Assembly (NCBI GenBank): GCA_045640985.1
Contig: JAZUFZ010000018.1
Coordinates: forward strand, 1-55,425
From: Colimorpha sp045640985
Lineage (GTDB): Bacteria > Bacteroidota > Bacteroidia > Bacteroidales > P3
Direction: 5' to 3'
Length of the DNA stretch: 55,425 nucleotides
Shown here: piece after piece, positions 16,201-24,707 of the stretch
How positions within the stretch are numbered: the stretch's first letter is position 1
Layout of the letters: every line of letters starts with the position of its first letter
Made by a program: the position numbers and the translations under genes
The notes under the pieces: generated by a model
Told to the model about the DNA's origin: nothing
Databases searched by the model: none
Seen by the model: the letters and a program-made list of their open reading frames with translations, nothing else

Positions 16201-17149
16201 GGTGGATATGCACGTCATAGGAAGGAAGAATGTGGAAGTGCTGGTAAAGGCGGGGGCATTTGACGGAGTAGGAACCATGCACAGGGCTCAGTATTTCTAC
16301 AGGGACAGCAAGACGCCTGACAGTCCCACCTATATTGAGAAACTGATGCGCTGGGCGCAGCACAGACAAGAATCCATATCTTCTGCCCAGATGAGTATAT
16401 TTGATATGAGTGACGACCTGAAGGAGGAGGACCATCCTACGATACCTGTATGCGATCCCTGGAGCAATATTGAAAGCTGTTTCTTTGAGAAAGAGGTGTT
16501 GGGATTGCATATATCCTCTCATCCCCTTGACGATTTCAGATACGAAATCAACAACTTCTTTACCAATACGCTGAGTTCGCTGAACAATCTGGAGCCTTAC
16601 ATAGATAAGAATATATTCTTCGGAGGTATGGTGACTGCCGCGAAGAACGGAACTTCAATGAAGAACGGGAAACCCTACGGTATCATGACCATAGAGGATT
16701 ATACGGGAACCTACGAAATCAGGATGTTTGACGATAAGGTTATGACATATAACAGTTTCTTCAAGGAGGGTATGTTCGTAATGTGTAAGGGTTTTGTGAA
16801 ACAATATACTAACCGGAATATGAAGACGGGAGTTGTGACCCATTCTGCGCCCATACTTGAAATCATCGATATTATGATGCTGAGCGGGGTGATGGACCGT
16901 ATGGCGAAAGGAATTCAGTTTTCCGTGGAACTGGAAAATATTACTGAGGAATTCTGCCAGGCTATAAGAACTCTCGGAAATGAACATAAAGGCAACGTAC
17001 CAGTAGATCTTTTCGTGGTGGATCCTGAGAAGAATATGAAACTTCACATGAAATCACGTGATTTGAGGGTCTCTCCCAAAGATTTCTTAGTAGGACTCGC
17101 TGCAGTCCATGGGGTATATGATGTCAGGATTATCAAAAAACAGTTTTAG
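13250..17149 (+). CDS. dnaE: DNA polymerase III subunit alpha
   Basis: This 1,299-residue replicative polymerase subunit starts with a PHP domain carrying HLHVHSHYSMLDG and ALTDHGN. The polymerase core has GRGSAAGSVVAYCL and the catalytic aspartates in LPDIDVDFDD. It is followed by RPGPMDYIPDFI, then helix-hairpin-helix and OB-fold regions (IFFGGMVTAAKNGTSMK, about 1125-1215). It is longer than the E. coli enzyme (about 1,160 residues), partly through a charged insert near residues 355-400. The start at 13250 (MPKFIHL) follows the promoter; the upstream in-frame Met lies within the promoter. A GSCFA gene follows after 4 bp. Confidence 0.97.
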   Translation: MPKFIHLHVHSHYSMLDGMSKVGDLVTKAKKCGMYALALTDHGNMFGIKDLVDTVKKENGKVKDKIKEWEAVLNNDGATPEEKQEAEYQIGVLKGQIFKPIIGTEAYCARRTLYDKDSNLKERSPETGREHVVDMSGYHLILLAKNKKGYQSLCKLASIAYTDGLYRTPRIDHNVLEQYKEGLIVCSACLGGEIPQLIMKGDLEGAEKAVLWFKERFGEDYYIELQRHKTDKPNGNRETYERQMEVEPVLIELARKHGIKLIATNDVHFVEEAHGEAHDHLICIATASDYFDPNRMHYSQQEWMKSPEEMAQVFEDLPEALENTLEIAEKVEVYDIDSDPIMPMFDIPESFGHEEDWRKRFTEEDLFNEFTRNEKGEVVMSREAAEKKIKKLGGYDKLYRIKFEADYLEKLVWEGAHKRYGETFTEEQRERIVFELHTIKTMGFPGYFLIVQDYIRAAREELGVSVGPGRGSAAGSVVAYCLWITDIDPLKYDLLFERFLNPDRISLPDIDVDFDDAGRGKVLEWITQKYGKEKVAHIITYGTMATKSAIADVGRVEKVPLETVSKLKSYVPEKSFPDNIKDEKGKSPKVNLKNCYKYVPELKDIMEGPESDIKKMLTYAGELEDTNRQVGIHACGVIIGADDLTKFAPVCTIKDKESGENVLVTQYDGHVVETVGLIKMDFLGLKNLTIIKNAIRLIKKRTGEEVDIDHIPINDEKTYKLFCEGNTVGTFQFESGGMQKYLKELKPSVFEDLIAMNALYRPGPMDYIPDFIDRKLGRKPIEYDIPCMETYLKDTYGITVYQEQVMLLSRQLAGFTRGQSDTLRKAMGKKQIEKMNELEVLFYEGGEKNGHDRKVLNKIWEDWKKFASYAFNKSHATCYSWVAYQTAYLKAHYPAEYMSAVMTSALSSSERVSELIEDCRTRNGLEVLSPNVNESESDFSVNAKGQIRFGLQAIVGMGESASEAIVKEREANGPYEDIFDFLSRVDMHVIGRKNVEVLVKAGAFDGVGTMHRAQYFYRDSKTPDSPTYIEKLMRWAQHRQESISSAQMSIFDMSDDLKEEDHPTIPVCDPWSNIESCFFEKEVLGLHISSHPLDDFRYEINNFFTNTLSSLNNLEPYIDKNIFFGGMVTAAKNGTSMKNGKPYGIMTIEDYTGTYEIRMFDDKVMTYNSFFKEGMFVMCKGFVKQYTNRNMKTGVVTHSAPILEIIDIMMLSGVMDRMAKGIQFSVELENITEEFCQAIRTLGNEHKGNVPVDLFVVDPEKNMKLHMKSRDLRVSPKDFLVGLAAVHGVYDVRIIKKQF

Positions 17150-17153
17150 CAAG

Positions 17154-18056
17154 ATGGAGCTGCAGACCAAGGTTAAAATATTGCCGGGAGAACCCAAAAT
17201 CCACTACGGAGACAAGATATTGCTCATCGGGTCGTGCTTTACCGAGAATATCGGGAAGCGGCTGGAAGCAGGTGGCTTCGAGGTAAGGATGAATCCTTTT
17301 GGAATACTCTATAATCCTATATCCATCGTCCGATGCCTTGATATGTGCCGGAAAGGAGAAGAACTGTGCGGAAATGAACTGGTAGAGCGCAGCCACAGAT
17401 GGTATTCTTGGTGGCATCATAGTGATTTCTCAGGAGATACCCGGGAGGAATGCCTGGAACGGTGCAATCGCGCCATACGGGAGACTTGCGCCTATATGCA
17501 AGGAGGGGTAACGGTTATCGTTACGCTGGGAACGGCATGGGTGTATGAGTTGGAGAACGGAGAGGTTGTAGGAAACTGCCACAAGATGCCTGCGGGAATG
17601 TTCCGAAAACGGCTACTCGGAATAGATGAAATCGTAAACGCCTTTCAGGGAGGAAAATTCACTCCGGAAGACAAGATAATCTTTACACTGAGCCCGATAC
17701 GCCATTGGTCTGAAGGGGCACATCAGAACCAGCTCAGCAAGGCAACGCTCCTGCTCGCTATAGAGAGGATTCTGGAAGAACGGGGAAGCTATTTCCCTGC
17801 ATGGGAAATCATGATGGATGAACTGCGGGATTATCGTTTCTATGAAAAGGATATGCTTCATCCGAGTGAGGTGGCGACAGACTTGATATGGGAACGTTTT
17901 CAGGAAGCCTATTTTGAGAAGGATACCTGCGGGAAACTCAGGAAATACGAGCAGCTCTACTTTATGGAACATCACCGGCCAAGATTTCCTCAAGATGAAG
18001 AAAACAGCAAGTTGCAAAAGAAAATACAACAGTTAAAGAAAGAATTAAATACATAA
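17154..18056 (+). CDS. GSCFA domain-containing protein
   Basis: This is a 300-residue protein with the name-giving motif LIGSCFTENIG (about residues 25-35), DxxxHPSEVA-like sequence near the C-terminus (MLHPSEVATDLIW) and TLGTAWVYE in the middle. The pattern of a Gly-Ser motif plus a late Asp/His block resembles SGNH/GDSL hydrolases. GSCFA proteins are thought to be related esterases or acyl transferases, but no substrate is established. The start at 17154, 4 bp after dnaE, is preferred over 17109, which lies inside dnaE. The C-terminal end is Lys/Gln-rich. It is probably cotranscribed with dnaE and ddl. Confidence 0.88.
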   Translation: MELQTKVKILPGEPKIHYGDKILLIGSCFTENIGKRLEAGGFEVRMNPFGILYNPISIVRCLDMCRKGEELCGNELVERSHRWYSWWHHSDFSGDTREECLERCNRAIRETCAYMQGGVTVIVTLGTAWVYELENGEVVGNCHKMPAGMFRKRLLGIDEIVNAFQGGKFTPEDKIIFTLSPIRHWSEGAHQNQLSKATLLLAIERILEERGSYFPAWEIMMDELRDYRFYEKDMLHPSEVATDLIWERFQEAYFEKDTCGKLRKYEQLYFMEHHRPRFPQDEENSKLQKKIQQLKKELNT

Positions 18057-18062
18057 ATAATC

Positions 18063-19046
18063 ATGAAAAATATTGCCTTAGTCATGGGTGGCTTTTCGGG
18101 AGAATATGAGATCTCCATTAATTCCGGAAACCAGGTTTATGGAATGCTGAACCATGAGAAATACAACGTTTACAAGATCATTATCGACCGCCAGAGCTGG
18201 TATTGGGTGAAAAATGACGAACGGCAGGGTGAGGTAAATAAAAATGACTTTTCGATACTTGATAACGGTTCCAAGGTCACTTTTGATCTGGCTTTTATCA
18301 TTATCCACGGAAACCCGGGAGAAAACGGAGTTCTGCAAGGATACTTCGATATGCTGGGCATTAAATATACCTCCTGCGGGTTCTATACCTCTGCGCTCAC
18401 CTTCAACAAAGGCTACTGTAATGCCGTAGTGCGGAACTATGGTATCGTAAACGTGGCTAAATCCACCATTGTTTACGGTAACAGAGGTATCGATACCGGG
18501 AAAATTCTCAGTGAGCTGTCTCTGCCTGTTTTCGTAAAGCCGGCATCTGGAGGCAGCAGTGTGGCCACAACCAAGGTAAAGACACCGGAAGCATTGGAAC
18601 CGGCTATTCGGGAGGCACTCAAACACGACAGTGAAGTGATGGTTGAGGAGTTCATCAGTGGACGGGAATTTGACTGTGGTGTGCTGGTGGCTGGCGGAAA
18701 GAAATATATCTTTCCTATTACCGAAATTATTCCCACGGGCGGCCATGAGTTCTTTGACTATGAGGCCAAATATCAGGGATTTTCCAATGAAGTTACCCCC
18801 GCAGAGGTTGAAAGTTCCATCAGTGATGAGATCAAGCAAGTTTCTGGCGAACTGTATGATCTTCTCAACTGCAAAGGAGTCGTACGCTTCGATTTTATCT
18901 ACGATCTCTCGAAGAAATCCCTATATTTCCTTGAGGTAAACACTATCCCAGGACAGAGCGCTGAAAGTATCGTACCCAAACAGGCTCGCGCTATGGGTAT
19001 TTCAACACAGGAACTCTACGAAATGATTATCAATGCCTCACTTTGA
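18063..19046 (+). CDS. ddl: D-alanine--D-alanine ligase
   Basis: This is a 327-residue ATP-grasp enzyme that joins two D-alanines for peptidoglycan precursors. Visible features are the N-terminal MGGFSGEYEISINSG loop, the HGNPGENGVLQGYFD motif, VKPASGGSS in the ATP-grasp domain, and the metal/substrate block FLEVNTIPGQS near the C-terminus. Length is typical. It starts 6 bp after the GSCFA gene, and its stop overlaps the next start by 1 nt. Confidence 0.93.
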   Translation: MKNIALVMGGFSGEYEISINSGNQVYGMLNHEKYNVYKIIIDRQSWYWVKNDERQGEVNKNDFSILDNGSKVTFDLAFIIIHGNPGENGVLQGYFDMLGIKYTSCGFYTSALTFNKGYCNAVVRNYGIVNVAKSTIVYGNRGIDTGKILSELSLPVFVKPASGGSSVATTKVKTPEALEPAIREALKHDSEVMVEEFISGREFDCGVLVAGGKKYIFPITEIIPTGGHEFFDYEAKYQGFSNEVTPAEVESSISDEIKQVSGELYDLLNCKGVVRFDFIYDLSKKSLYFLEVNTIPGQSAESIVPKQARAMGISTQELYEMIINASL

Positions 19047-19648
19047 TGATTGATACATACAAAACAGTAAAAGGATCGGCTGAAGGGCTTTACAAGGATA
19101 AAGGGAGCAAATTCATCTCCTTTATAAACCATGTAGAGTCTGAGGCTGAGATAAAGGCCCACCTCGAAGAAATACGCAAAAAATACTTCGATGCCCGCCA
19201 CCACTGTTATGCCTATATTCTCGGTCCTGAAGGCAAGGATTATCGTGCCAACGATGATGGGGAACCCTCCGGAACTGCAGGCCGCCCGATTCACGGACAA
19301 CTTGTTTCTTTTGGACTTACCAATACGCTCATCATCGTAGTACGATATTTCGGAGGCATCCTCCTTGGAACGTCAGGACTTATCACCGCTTACAGAGAAG
19401 CCGCCCGGGATGCCATTCAAAATGCTACCATCGTGGAGAAAACCATCAACGATACTTTTGAAGTGCGTTTTGATTATCCAAGAATGAACGATGTAATGCG
19501 AGTACTTAAAGAATATCAGATTTCTCCTGGAGCCCTGCAATGCGGGCGCGACTGCCAACTGGAAATCTCTATCCGAAAAAGTCTCTCCGAAAGATGTTCC
19601 ACCCAACTCGGAAAAATCTACGGAGTAGAAATAAATAAAATATCATAA
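19046..19648 (+). CDS. IMPACT family (YigZ-like) protein
   Basis: This is a 200-residue protein with the IMPACT/UPF0029 fold signature SKFISFINHV, ARHHCYAYIL, NDDGEPSGTAGRP and VVRYFGGILLGTSGL. The C-terminal ferredoxin-like part matches the DUF1949-type tail of YigZ proteins. Eukaryotic IMPACT regulates translation through GCN1; the bacterial role is not established. The ATG at 19046 overlaps the ddl stop (TGATG), so translation is coupled. Confidence 0.92.
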   Translation: MIDTYKTVKGSAEGLYKDKGSKFISFINHVESEAEIKAHLEEIRKKYFDARHHCYAYILGPEGKDYRANDDGEPSGTAGRPIHGQLVSFGLTNTLIIVVRYFGGILLGTSGLITAYREAARDAIQNATIVEKTINDTFEVRFDYPRMNDVMRVLKEYQISPGALQCGRDCQLEISIRKSLSERCSTQLGKIYGVEINKIS

Positions 19649-19723
19649 CTGTTTATCGGAGGCTGACGCACACCACATTTGTCAGATTACTGGTTACAGT
19701 TTACAATTTACAAAAAAAGAACC

Positions 19724-21997
19724 ATGTCGGAACTCTTAGACCAATTGAACGAACCCCAGCGCGAAGCGGCCTCCTGCACCGAAGGTCCAGTCATGATCAT
19801 CGCAGGGGCTGGTTCCGGTAAAACCCGTACCCTCACTTACCGCATAGCTCACCTCATAGAAAAAGGGGTTGATTCATTCAATATTCTTGCGCTTACCTTC
19901 ACCAACAAGGCAGCCGCCGAAATGAAGGAACGTATCATTCAACTGGTAGGCTCCGAGGCGCGCAACATCTGGATGGGAACCTTCCACTCCGTATTTGCTC
20001 GCATTCTTCGTAGCGAAGCCTCACGAATAGGCTATATCCCCACCTTTACTATCTACGACAACGAAGACTCTAAATCCGCCATTAAGCAGATTCTCAAAAA
20101 TCTCAACCTTGACACCAAAACTTACAATCCTGGATATGTCCTCAGTCGTATCTCCATGGCGAAAAGCAACCTTATCAGCCCTGAAGAATATGCCCAGAAC
20201 CCTGAGATCCAACAAACCGACCACGACTCCCACAAACCACTCATCGGTCAAATCTATACCCTCTACAATCAAAGACTCCGCAATGCTATGGCTATGGATT
20301 TTGATGACCTGCTTTTCAACACCAATCTGCTTCTCCGTAACTGTCCCGACGTACTTCTCAAATACCAGAATCGCTTTCGCTACATACTCGTGGATGAGTA
20401 TCAAGATACAAACTATTCTCAGTATCTCATCGTCAAAAAGCTCGCTGCCCGACATCAGAATATCTGCGTAGTAGGAGATGATGCGCAAAGCATCTATGCC
20501 TTTCGCGGGGCCAACATACAGAATATTCTCAACTTCCGACGAGACTACCCCACACTCCATCTTTTCAAACTTGAACAAAACTATCGTTCTACGCAGAACA
20601 TCGTCGAAGCCGCAAACTCCATCATCTCCAACAACAAAGACCAAATACCTAAAACCATCTGGACCGATAACGGTAAAGGCTCCAGAATACGGCTCCTTCG
20701 TTCCACTGATGAACGTGATGAAGCCCGTCAGATAGCCGAATCCATCGTTAATGCACGGCTTGATTTCGACCTCAACTATAAAGACTTCGCCATACTCTAT
20801 CGTACGAATGTTCAGTCACGCGCCCTTGAGGAATCCCTTCGCAGACTTAATATTCCCTACCGCATTTATGCCGGTATCTCCTTTTATGGGCGCAAGGAAA
20901 TTAAAGATGTTCTTGCCTATCTCCGTCTCGCCGTAAATCCCCATGACGATGAATCCCTTATCCGTATTATTAATTATCCTGCCCGGGGTATCGGAAATAC
21001 CACCATGGATCGGGTGCGCCTCGCTGCCTCTGATAACGGAGTAAGTATCTTCACTTTGTTGGAGAATCTTAAATCCCTGCAACTCGGTATTTCGCCTAAT
21101 GTATGTGCTAAAATTGAAGACTTCACTACTATGCTTAAAGTTTTCAACTCCCAAGCTCCTACCACCGATGCCTACACTCTTGCAAAACAGATTATTTATA
21201 AATCGGGTATTATCACCATGCTCAAGAACGATGACGATCCCGACAACCCCAACCGGATAGAAAACATCGAAGAACTTCTCAATGGTATCAAGGAATTCTG
21301 CGACTCTCCAGACTTTATCCCTGGTTCACAAAACACTCTTGACCAGTTTCTCCAGCAGGTACTCCTTATGACCTCCGAAGATAAAGACAAGTCCGATCCT
21401 GACAAAGTCTCCCTTATGACCATCCACGCTGCCAAAGGGCTTGAGTTTCCTTCCGTATTCGTAGCCGGAATGGAAGAAAATCTTTTTCCTTCGTCGCTCA
21501 GCATCACCTCACGACAAGAACTTGAAGAGGAACGACGGCTTTTCTACGTTGCCGTAACCCGTGCTATGCAACAGCTTACACTTTCTTACGCACTTACCCG
21601 CTACCAATACGGAAACTCCTCCTGTCAGGAAATCAGTCGTTTTGTAACCGAGATTTCTCCGCAATACATCGAAATGCCGCATAGTCGCAAGGATTTCCCC
21701 TCAATTGGTACACTTCCTCCTGCTTTCCGCAATGTCGGCAAACCACAAGTACCACCCAAGCAATTTCATAAAGTCGCTCCAGCCGCTGATTCTTCTAAAG
21801 ATCAAGGCCCGACCCTGCCTCCTTCCGACATAGATGCCATCCAGCCAGGAGCCACTGTATTGCATGCTAAATTCGGCACAGGAAAAGTGCTCACCATCGA
21901 AGGCTCCGGCCCCGACCGCAAAGCCATCATACAATTTGAGACTGCCGGACAAAAACAATTGCTCCTCAAATTCGCAAAACTTACCCTCCTCCCATGA
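19724..21997 (+). CDS. ATP-dependent DNA helicase of the UvrD/PcrA family
   Basis: This is a 757-residue superfamily 1A helicase, 3'-to-5' by family precedent, acting in excision repair and removal of proteins from DNA. The motifs run in order: GAGSGKT (28-34), VDEYQDTN, GDDAQSIYAFRGAN, LEQNYRS, TIHAAKGLEF and RRLFYVAVTRA. The C-terminal PcrA-type Tudor-like domain is present (GATVLHAKFGTGKVLTIEG, about 695-715). The start at 19724 (MSELLDQLNEPQ) is fixed by the family N-terminus. It overlaps dtd by 4 bp. Confidence 0.94.
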   Translation: MSELLDQLNEPQREAASCTEGPVMIIAGAGSGKTRTLTYRIAHLIEKGVDSFNILALTFTNKAAAEMKERIIQLVGSEARNIWMGTFHSVFARILRSEASRIGYIPTFTIYDNEDSKSAIKQILKNLNLDTKTYNPGYVLSRISMAKSNLISPEEYAQNPEIQQTDHDSHKPLIGQIYTLYNQRLRNAMAMDFDDLLFNTNLLLRNCPDVLLKYQNRFRYILVDEYQDTNYSQYLIVKKLAARHQNICVVGDDAQSIYAFRGANIQNILNFRRDYPTLHLFKLEQNYRSTQNIVEAANSIISNNKDQIPKTIWTDNGKGSRIRLLRSTDERDEARQIAESIVNARLDFDLNYKDFAILYRTNVQSRALEESLRRLNIPYRIYAGISFYGRKEIKDVLAYLRLAVNPHDDESLIRIINYPARGIGNTTMDRVRLAASDNGVSIFTLLENLKSLQLGISPNVCAKIEDFTTMLKVFNSQAPTTDAYTLAKQIIYKSGIITMLKNDDDPDNPNRIENIEELLNGIKEFCDSPDFIPGSQNTLDQFLQQVLLMTSEDKDKSDPDKVSLMTIHAAKGLEFPSVFVAGMEENLFPSSLSITSRQELEEERRLFYVAVTRAMQQLTLSYALTRYQYGNSSCQEISRFVTEISPQYIEMPHSRKDFPSIGTLPPAFRNVGKPQVPPKQFHKVAPAADSSKDQGPTLPPSDIDAIQPGATVLHAKFGTGKVLTIEGSGPDRKAIIQFETAGQKQLLLKFAKLTLLP

Positions 21998-22449
21998 AGA
22001 TAGTTATCCAACGCGTCCGTCAAGCCTCTGTTACAATAAATGATGAAACTGTCTCACAGATACCCCAGGGTATGCTCATCTTACTCGGGATTGCCCCCGA
22101 TGACACCGAGGAAGATATTCTCTGGCTCACTCGGAAGATAGTATCATTACGTATATTCGATGACGACCAAGGGGTGATGAACCTCTCGATCACCCACTTA
22201 CCCGAGGCGCAGATTCTTGTCGTAAGCCAGTTCACATTAATGGCAAGCACTCGGAAAGGTAACCGTCCGAGTTATATCAATGCTGCGCCACCCCAAATCG
22301 CACAACCGATCTATGAGAAATTTGTTGCTCAGCTGGAACGCGACTTCGGAAAGCCAGTCCAGACCGGGCGCTTTGGGGCAGATATGAAAGTTTCGCTCAT
22401 CAATGACGGCCCGGTTACGATAATCATTGATTCCAAGAACCGAATATAA
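21994..22449 (+). CDS. dtd: D-aminoacyl-tRNA deacylase
   Basis: This 151-residue enzyme hydrolyses D-aminoacyl-tRNAs as a translation proofreading step. Family motifs are present: MKIVIQRVRQASV at the start, SQFTLMASTRKGNRPS (the substrate-site SQFTL) and the cross-subunit NDGPVTIII near the C-terminus (the usual Gly-cisPro pair is GP). Length is normal. It overlaps the helicase gene by 4 bp and is convergent with aroE. Confidence 0.95.
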   Translation: MKIVIQRVRQASVTINDETVSQIPQGMLILLGIAPDDTEEDILWLTRKIVSLRIFDDDQGVMNLSITHLPEAQILVVSQFTLMASTRKGNRPSYINAAPPQIAQPIYEKFVAQLERDFGKPVQTGRFGADMKVSLINDGPVTIIIDSKNRI

Positions 22450-22451
22450 TC

Positions 22452-23159
22452 CTAAAATAGTCCCCAGAACTCGTATGCGAGGCGCGCCTGGGATTGCAGC
22501 ATAGCATATCCGTTCCGGGCAATAGCGCCGTGGGTCTGAGCATCTTGTAGCAGTCGTGTGACAGGTGGATTATATACGAGGTCGTATATAATATGTTGTG
22601 GCGTAAATACTTCTGGATGTCGCCATGGGGTTTCCCCTTCCAAAGGCGGCATACCAACGGGGGTAGCATTGACGAGTATCTGGAACGGACGCTTACAGAG
22701 GATATCCTGCTGGGTAGATATCTCGTAGTGAGAAACTATATGATGCTGGATATCCAGTTCGCGAAATGCCCATGATACAGCTTTGGATGCCCCGCCATCT
22801 CCGAGTACGAGGGCCTCCTGATGATAGGACTGAAGCAGCGGCCTGATTGTGGCGAGAAACGCCGGACCGTCAGTATTGTGCCCTATGAGTTGTTTTCCCT
22901 GCACGAGAACGGTGTTCACGGCCCCTATAGCTTGTGCCTCGGCGGTAAGCCCATCGAGGAGGGGAATTATCTGTTGTTTATAAGGAATCGTGACGTTGAA
23001 TCCCGAGAGGTCGTTTTCTTCTATGATTCGCCCGACCTCTGTTATAGACGGAATTTCAAATAGAGTATAGGTATGGCCGCCTTGCGGAAAGGTCTGGGCG
23101 AAAATCTCGGGAGACCAGGAATGGCCGAGTGTTTTTCCTATGAGTCCGTAGTGTGACAT
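22452..23159 (-). CDS. aroE: Shikimate dehydrogenase
   Basis: This 235-residue NADP-dependent enzyme reduces 3-dehydroshikimate in aromatic amino acid synthesis. It carries GLIGKTLGHSWSP (substrate site), GFNVTIPYKQ with the catalytic Lys, GAVNTV, GHNTDGPAF, LGDGGASKAV (nucleotide loop) and the C-terminal GYAMLQSQA. It is somewhat shorter than the usual 270 residues. It is transcribed alone from a leftward promoter near 23292-23322 and ends only 2 bp from the end of dtd. Confidence 0.95.
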   Translation of the reverse strand: MSHYGLIGKTLGHSWSPEIFAQTFPQGGHTYTLFEIPSITEVGRIIEENDLSGFNVTIPYKQQIIPLLDGLTAEAQAIGAVNTVLVQGKQLIGHNTDGPAFLATIRPLLQSYHQEALVLGDGGASKAVSWAFRELDIQHHIVSHYEISTQQDILCKRPFQILVNATPVGMPPLEGETPWRHPEVFTPQHIIYDLVYNPPVTRLLQDAQTHGAIARNGYAMLQSQARLAYEFWGLF

Positions 23160-23291
23160 ATTAAATTATTATTTGTACCTGTCGGAAGAATCCATTTGTT
23201 GATAATTTCTTTCCTTTTCAAGAGCTGTTTTCTCGTGTTTTTGTAGTGAAAATCATACTGATACAAACTACCGCCGCCATATACAACTTTG

Positions 23292-23322
23292 CAAAGATAC
23301 AAAAGCCGAGCGAAATGGCAAA
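23292..23322 (-). promoter_or_regulatory. aroE promoter
   Basis: On the minus strand TATCTTTG (23299-23292) is preceded by TTTG (23322-23319) with 19 bp between them. The leader to the aroE start is about 125 nt and contains no recognised riboswitch. Confidence 0.65.
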
Positions 23323-23419
23323 ATTTATTTTGACATTTCCGAGGCCGGTATCTTCATGAGCGCAGCGAGTAAAGCCCGCAAAAATTCCCGATACAAGCAA
23401 AAAGTTTGGCAATTATATA

Positions 23420-23803
23420 CTATACATTCCTACCTCCATAAACATCCATGTAAGGTATTGTGTAATCAAAATCATCAATAACAGGAATATTATATGTATT
23501 TCCATCATGTCTTGAATAAATCATCGCTGCTTCATATTGAATCTTTCCGTATAATGGTCTTTTAGAGTTATAAGCATTCTCAATATTTGCTATACCCACA
23601 GACAAGGTGTGATTATTTCCTGATAATTCACAAAGTTTATTCCACATTTGTCTAAACCATATTATGCTATATTCTTTTTGGAAATTATTTCTAACATCAA
23701 AGTTTCTAATATAAACATCATATAATGTCGCAAATGCTCTATCGTTAATAAAGACGAACCATTTTTGATTTGTAAAATTGGGGGATTGTGCAGGCACAGG
23801 CAT
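23420..23803 (-). CDS. Hypothetical protein in A+T-rich island
   Basis: This is a 127-residue protein without signal peptide or membrane segment. It is rich in Asn, Tyr and Phe and begins MPVPAQSPNFTNQKWFVFIN. I recognise no domain. Its ATG overlaps the stop of the 66-residue gene before it by 1 nt (TAATG), so the two form a translationally coupled pair. The higher A+T content and position between aroE and unrelated genes suggest acquisition by transfer. A toxin/immunity or similar accessory pair is possible but unsupported. Confidence 0.7.
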   Translation of the reverse strand: MPVPAQSPNFTNQKWFVFINDRAFATLYDVYIRNFDVRNNFQKEYSIIWFRQMWNKLCELSGNNHTLSVGIANIENAYNSKRPLYGKIQYEAAMIYSRHDGNTYNIPVIDDFDYTIPYMDVYGGRNV

Positions 23804-24003
23804 TATAAATTGTATTTCCCCTTTATTTCATGAAGGGTTGAGTACCCTAAAGATTTCATATATTCAAATATGTTATCAGCCGCAACAATCTGTTCATCAA
23901 TACCCCCTGTCAGGCAATCCCTTTTAATGAGATTCTCACATTCTTCAAGCGTAAAATTCCTTCTCTTTTCAAATTCTTTTATCAGTTCATCATTTGATAT
24001 CAT
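23803..24003 (-). CDS. Small hypothetical protein in A+T-rich island
   Basis: This is a 66-residue, charged and probably helical protein beginning MISNDELIKEFEKRRNFTLE, with two Cys residues (CENLIKRDC). It is the first gene of the coupled leftward pair; its stop overlaps the 127-residue gene's start. Small size and pairing resemble toxin-antitoxin or immunity modules, but no known motif is visible. Confidence 0.6.
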   Translation of the reverse strand: MISNDELIKEFEKRRNFTLEECENLIKRDCLTGGIDEQIVAADNIFEYMKSLGYSTLHEIKGKYNL

Positions 24004-24274
24004 GTCAATAACTCTTAAATATTAATATCATTATTTGTTGCAAACATACAGCATTTTTTTCAATTTCTATCAAAAATCTCAATGTGATATACAAATTTTA
24101 CTGTCAACAGGTATATTATCACCTGGGCTAATCATATTGAGCATTCTTTTACAATATACTATAACAAAAAAATACCTTTTATATTACATTATTTCAACAA
24201 TTTATAGCCTTTTTGAGGTAAACACGTATATGGTTCCCAAAAGTTTTCAAAAAATCCTGTAAAGGAACAGAATT

Positions 24275-24707
24275 CTTCCTGCTGTAATATAGTCACTTAT
24301 ATCGGGTAACTCCCTTCTATCTTTTTTTTATCTTTTTTTTATCTTTTTTCTATCTCTTATTCTAAGGAAAGGAGATAAAAAGAAGATAATATGGAGATAA
24401 AAAGAAGATAAGAGGGAGTTACCCCAGCAAAAAGCCTGAGAAACAAGCTCCCGGGGAAAGGATTATTACTGATGTTTTAAGCGGAGGCCATCATCTGAAG
24501 CAGCGGAGCGACCGCGTGCAGGCTGAGCCCAAAGGATTCTCAAAATGATTTTACCTCGTAACATATTAACAATCATATCAAACGAAAATAAAGCAAGAAA
24601 AATATTGGAGATGAGGGCAATAAATACGGTGATGAAGCGTTTTTATAGTGTAAGAAAAAAGGAATATGAATCGCAATGCTCATAACTCGTTGATTTTCAC
24701 CCCCCCC
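24275..24707 (+). repeat. Family-1 11-bp-phased repeat, copy 2, with flanks
   Basis: The core, 24305-24423, is 119 bp long: ten 11-bp units plus 9 bp. The left arm units read like TTTATCTTTTT, the centre is TTCTAAGGAAA and the right arm units read like GGAGATAAAAA. The left flank has TGTAATATAGTCACTTATA. The right flank shares with copy 3 the block AAAGGATTATTACTGATGTT, the string AAAGGATTCTCAAAAT and a run of eight C (24700-24707). The interval 24004-24824 holds no gene apart from this element, and the element points toward the gene at 24825. Confidence 0.9.

Noticed and set aside
23420..24003. Known toxin-antitoxin family
   Set aside because: Neither protein shows a RelE, HicA, PIN, Fic, HEPN or helix-turn-helix antitoxin motif, so only the gene layout suggests it.
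24305..24423. Insertion sequence or classical MITE
   Set aside because: I see no transposase gene and no target-site duplication next to the GGTAACTCCC ends in any of the four copies. Ancient mobility cannot be excluded.
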